From contig DAHVRG010000215.1 in assembly GCA_027322565.1 (NCBI GenBank), forward strand, positions 1 through 5,180: a stretch of 5,180 nucleotides of DNA, read 5' to 3'. The notes under the pieces were generated by a model. That model saw nothing but the letters and a program-made list of their open reading frames with translations. It did no database searches and had not been told where the DNA came from. A program made the translations under genes and the position numbers. Positions 5,178-5,180 of this stretch are shown here, piece after piece (the stretch's first letter is position 1; each line of letters opens with the position of its first letter). This stretch comes from Georgenia sp. (GTDB taxonomy: Bacteria > Actinomycetota > Actinomycetes > Actinomycetales > Actinomycetaceae).

Positions 5178-5180
5178 CGA

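Overview
The window is very GC-rich and tightly packed, with almost every third codon position G or C. Gene content and the tRNA point to an actinobacterium, probably of the Micrococcales type; the order is inference and no taxonomic marker was searched. Six protein genes and one tRNA gene are supported, with no stretch over 300 bases lacking a gene.

Layout. (1) Bases 1-1642, plus strand: the 3' part of a PfkB-family sugar or nucleoside kinase gene, cut by the window edge. After a single base comes surE, a metal-dependent nucleotide phosphatase. The two look translationally linked and form a kinase/phosphatase pair. (2) Bases 1664-2931, minus strand: a two-gene unit, a small zincin-like metallopeptidase (HExxH) followed by a cation diffusion facilitator (CzcD/ZnT-type zinc exporter). 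The stop and start share one base (TGATG). It converges on surE with only 21 bases between the stop codons. (3) Bases 2932-3080: a 149-base divergent control region with two perfect inverted repeats, one resembling a DosR/DevR-type operator. (4) Bases 3081-4996, plus strand: exported protein 1, a SipW/ER-type signal peptidase (Ser/His instead of Ser/Lys), and exported protein 2. The two exported proteins are paralogues of each other and carry the alternate (SipW-cognate) signal peptide. (5) Bases 4997-5180: a possible terminator, a good sigma70-like promoter and tRNA-Glu(UUC).

The most interesting part is region 4. Its order, substrate - signal peptidase - substrate, matches the Bacillus tapA-sipW-tasA matrix-fibre operon, and the paralogues show short TasA/camelysin-like motifs after the signal peptide. 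The working hypothesis is a self-contained export module for a two-component surface protein or fibre in an actinobacterium. The sequence directly shows the paralogy, the signal peptidase catalytic residues and the gene order. Assembly into fibres is inference.
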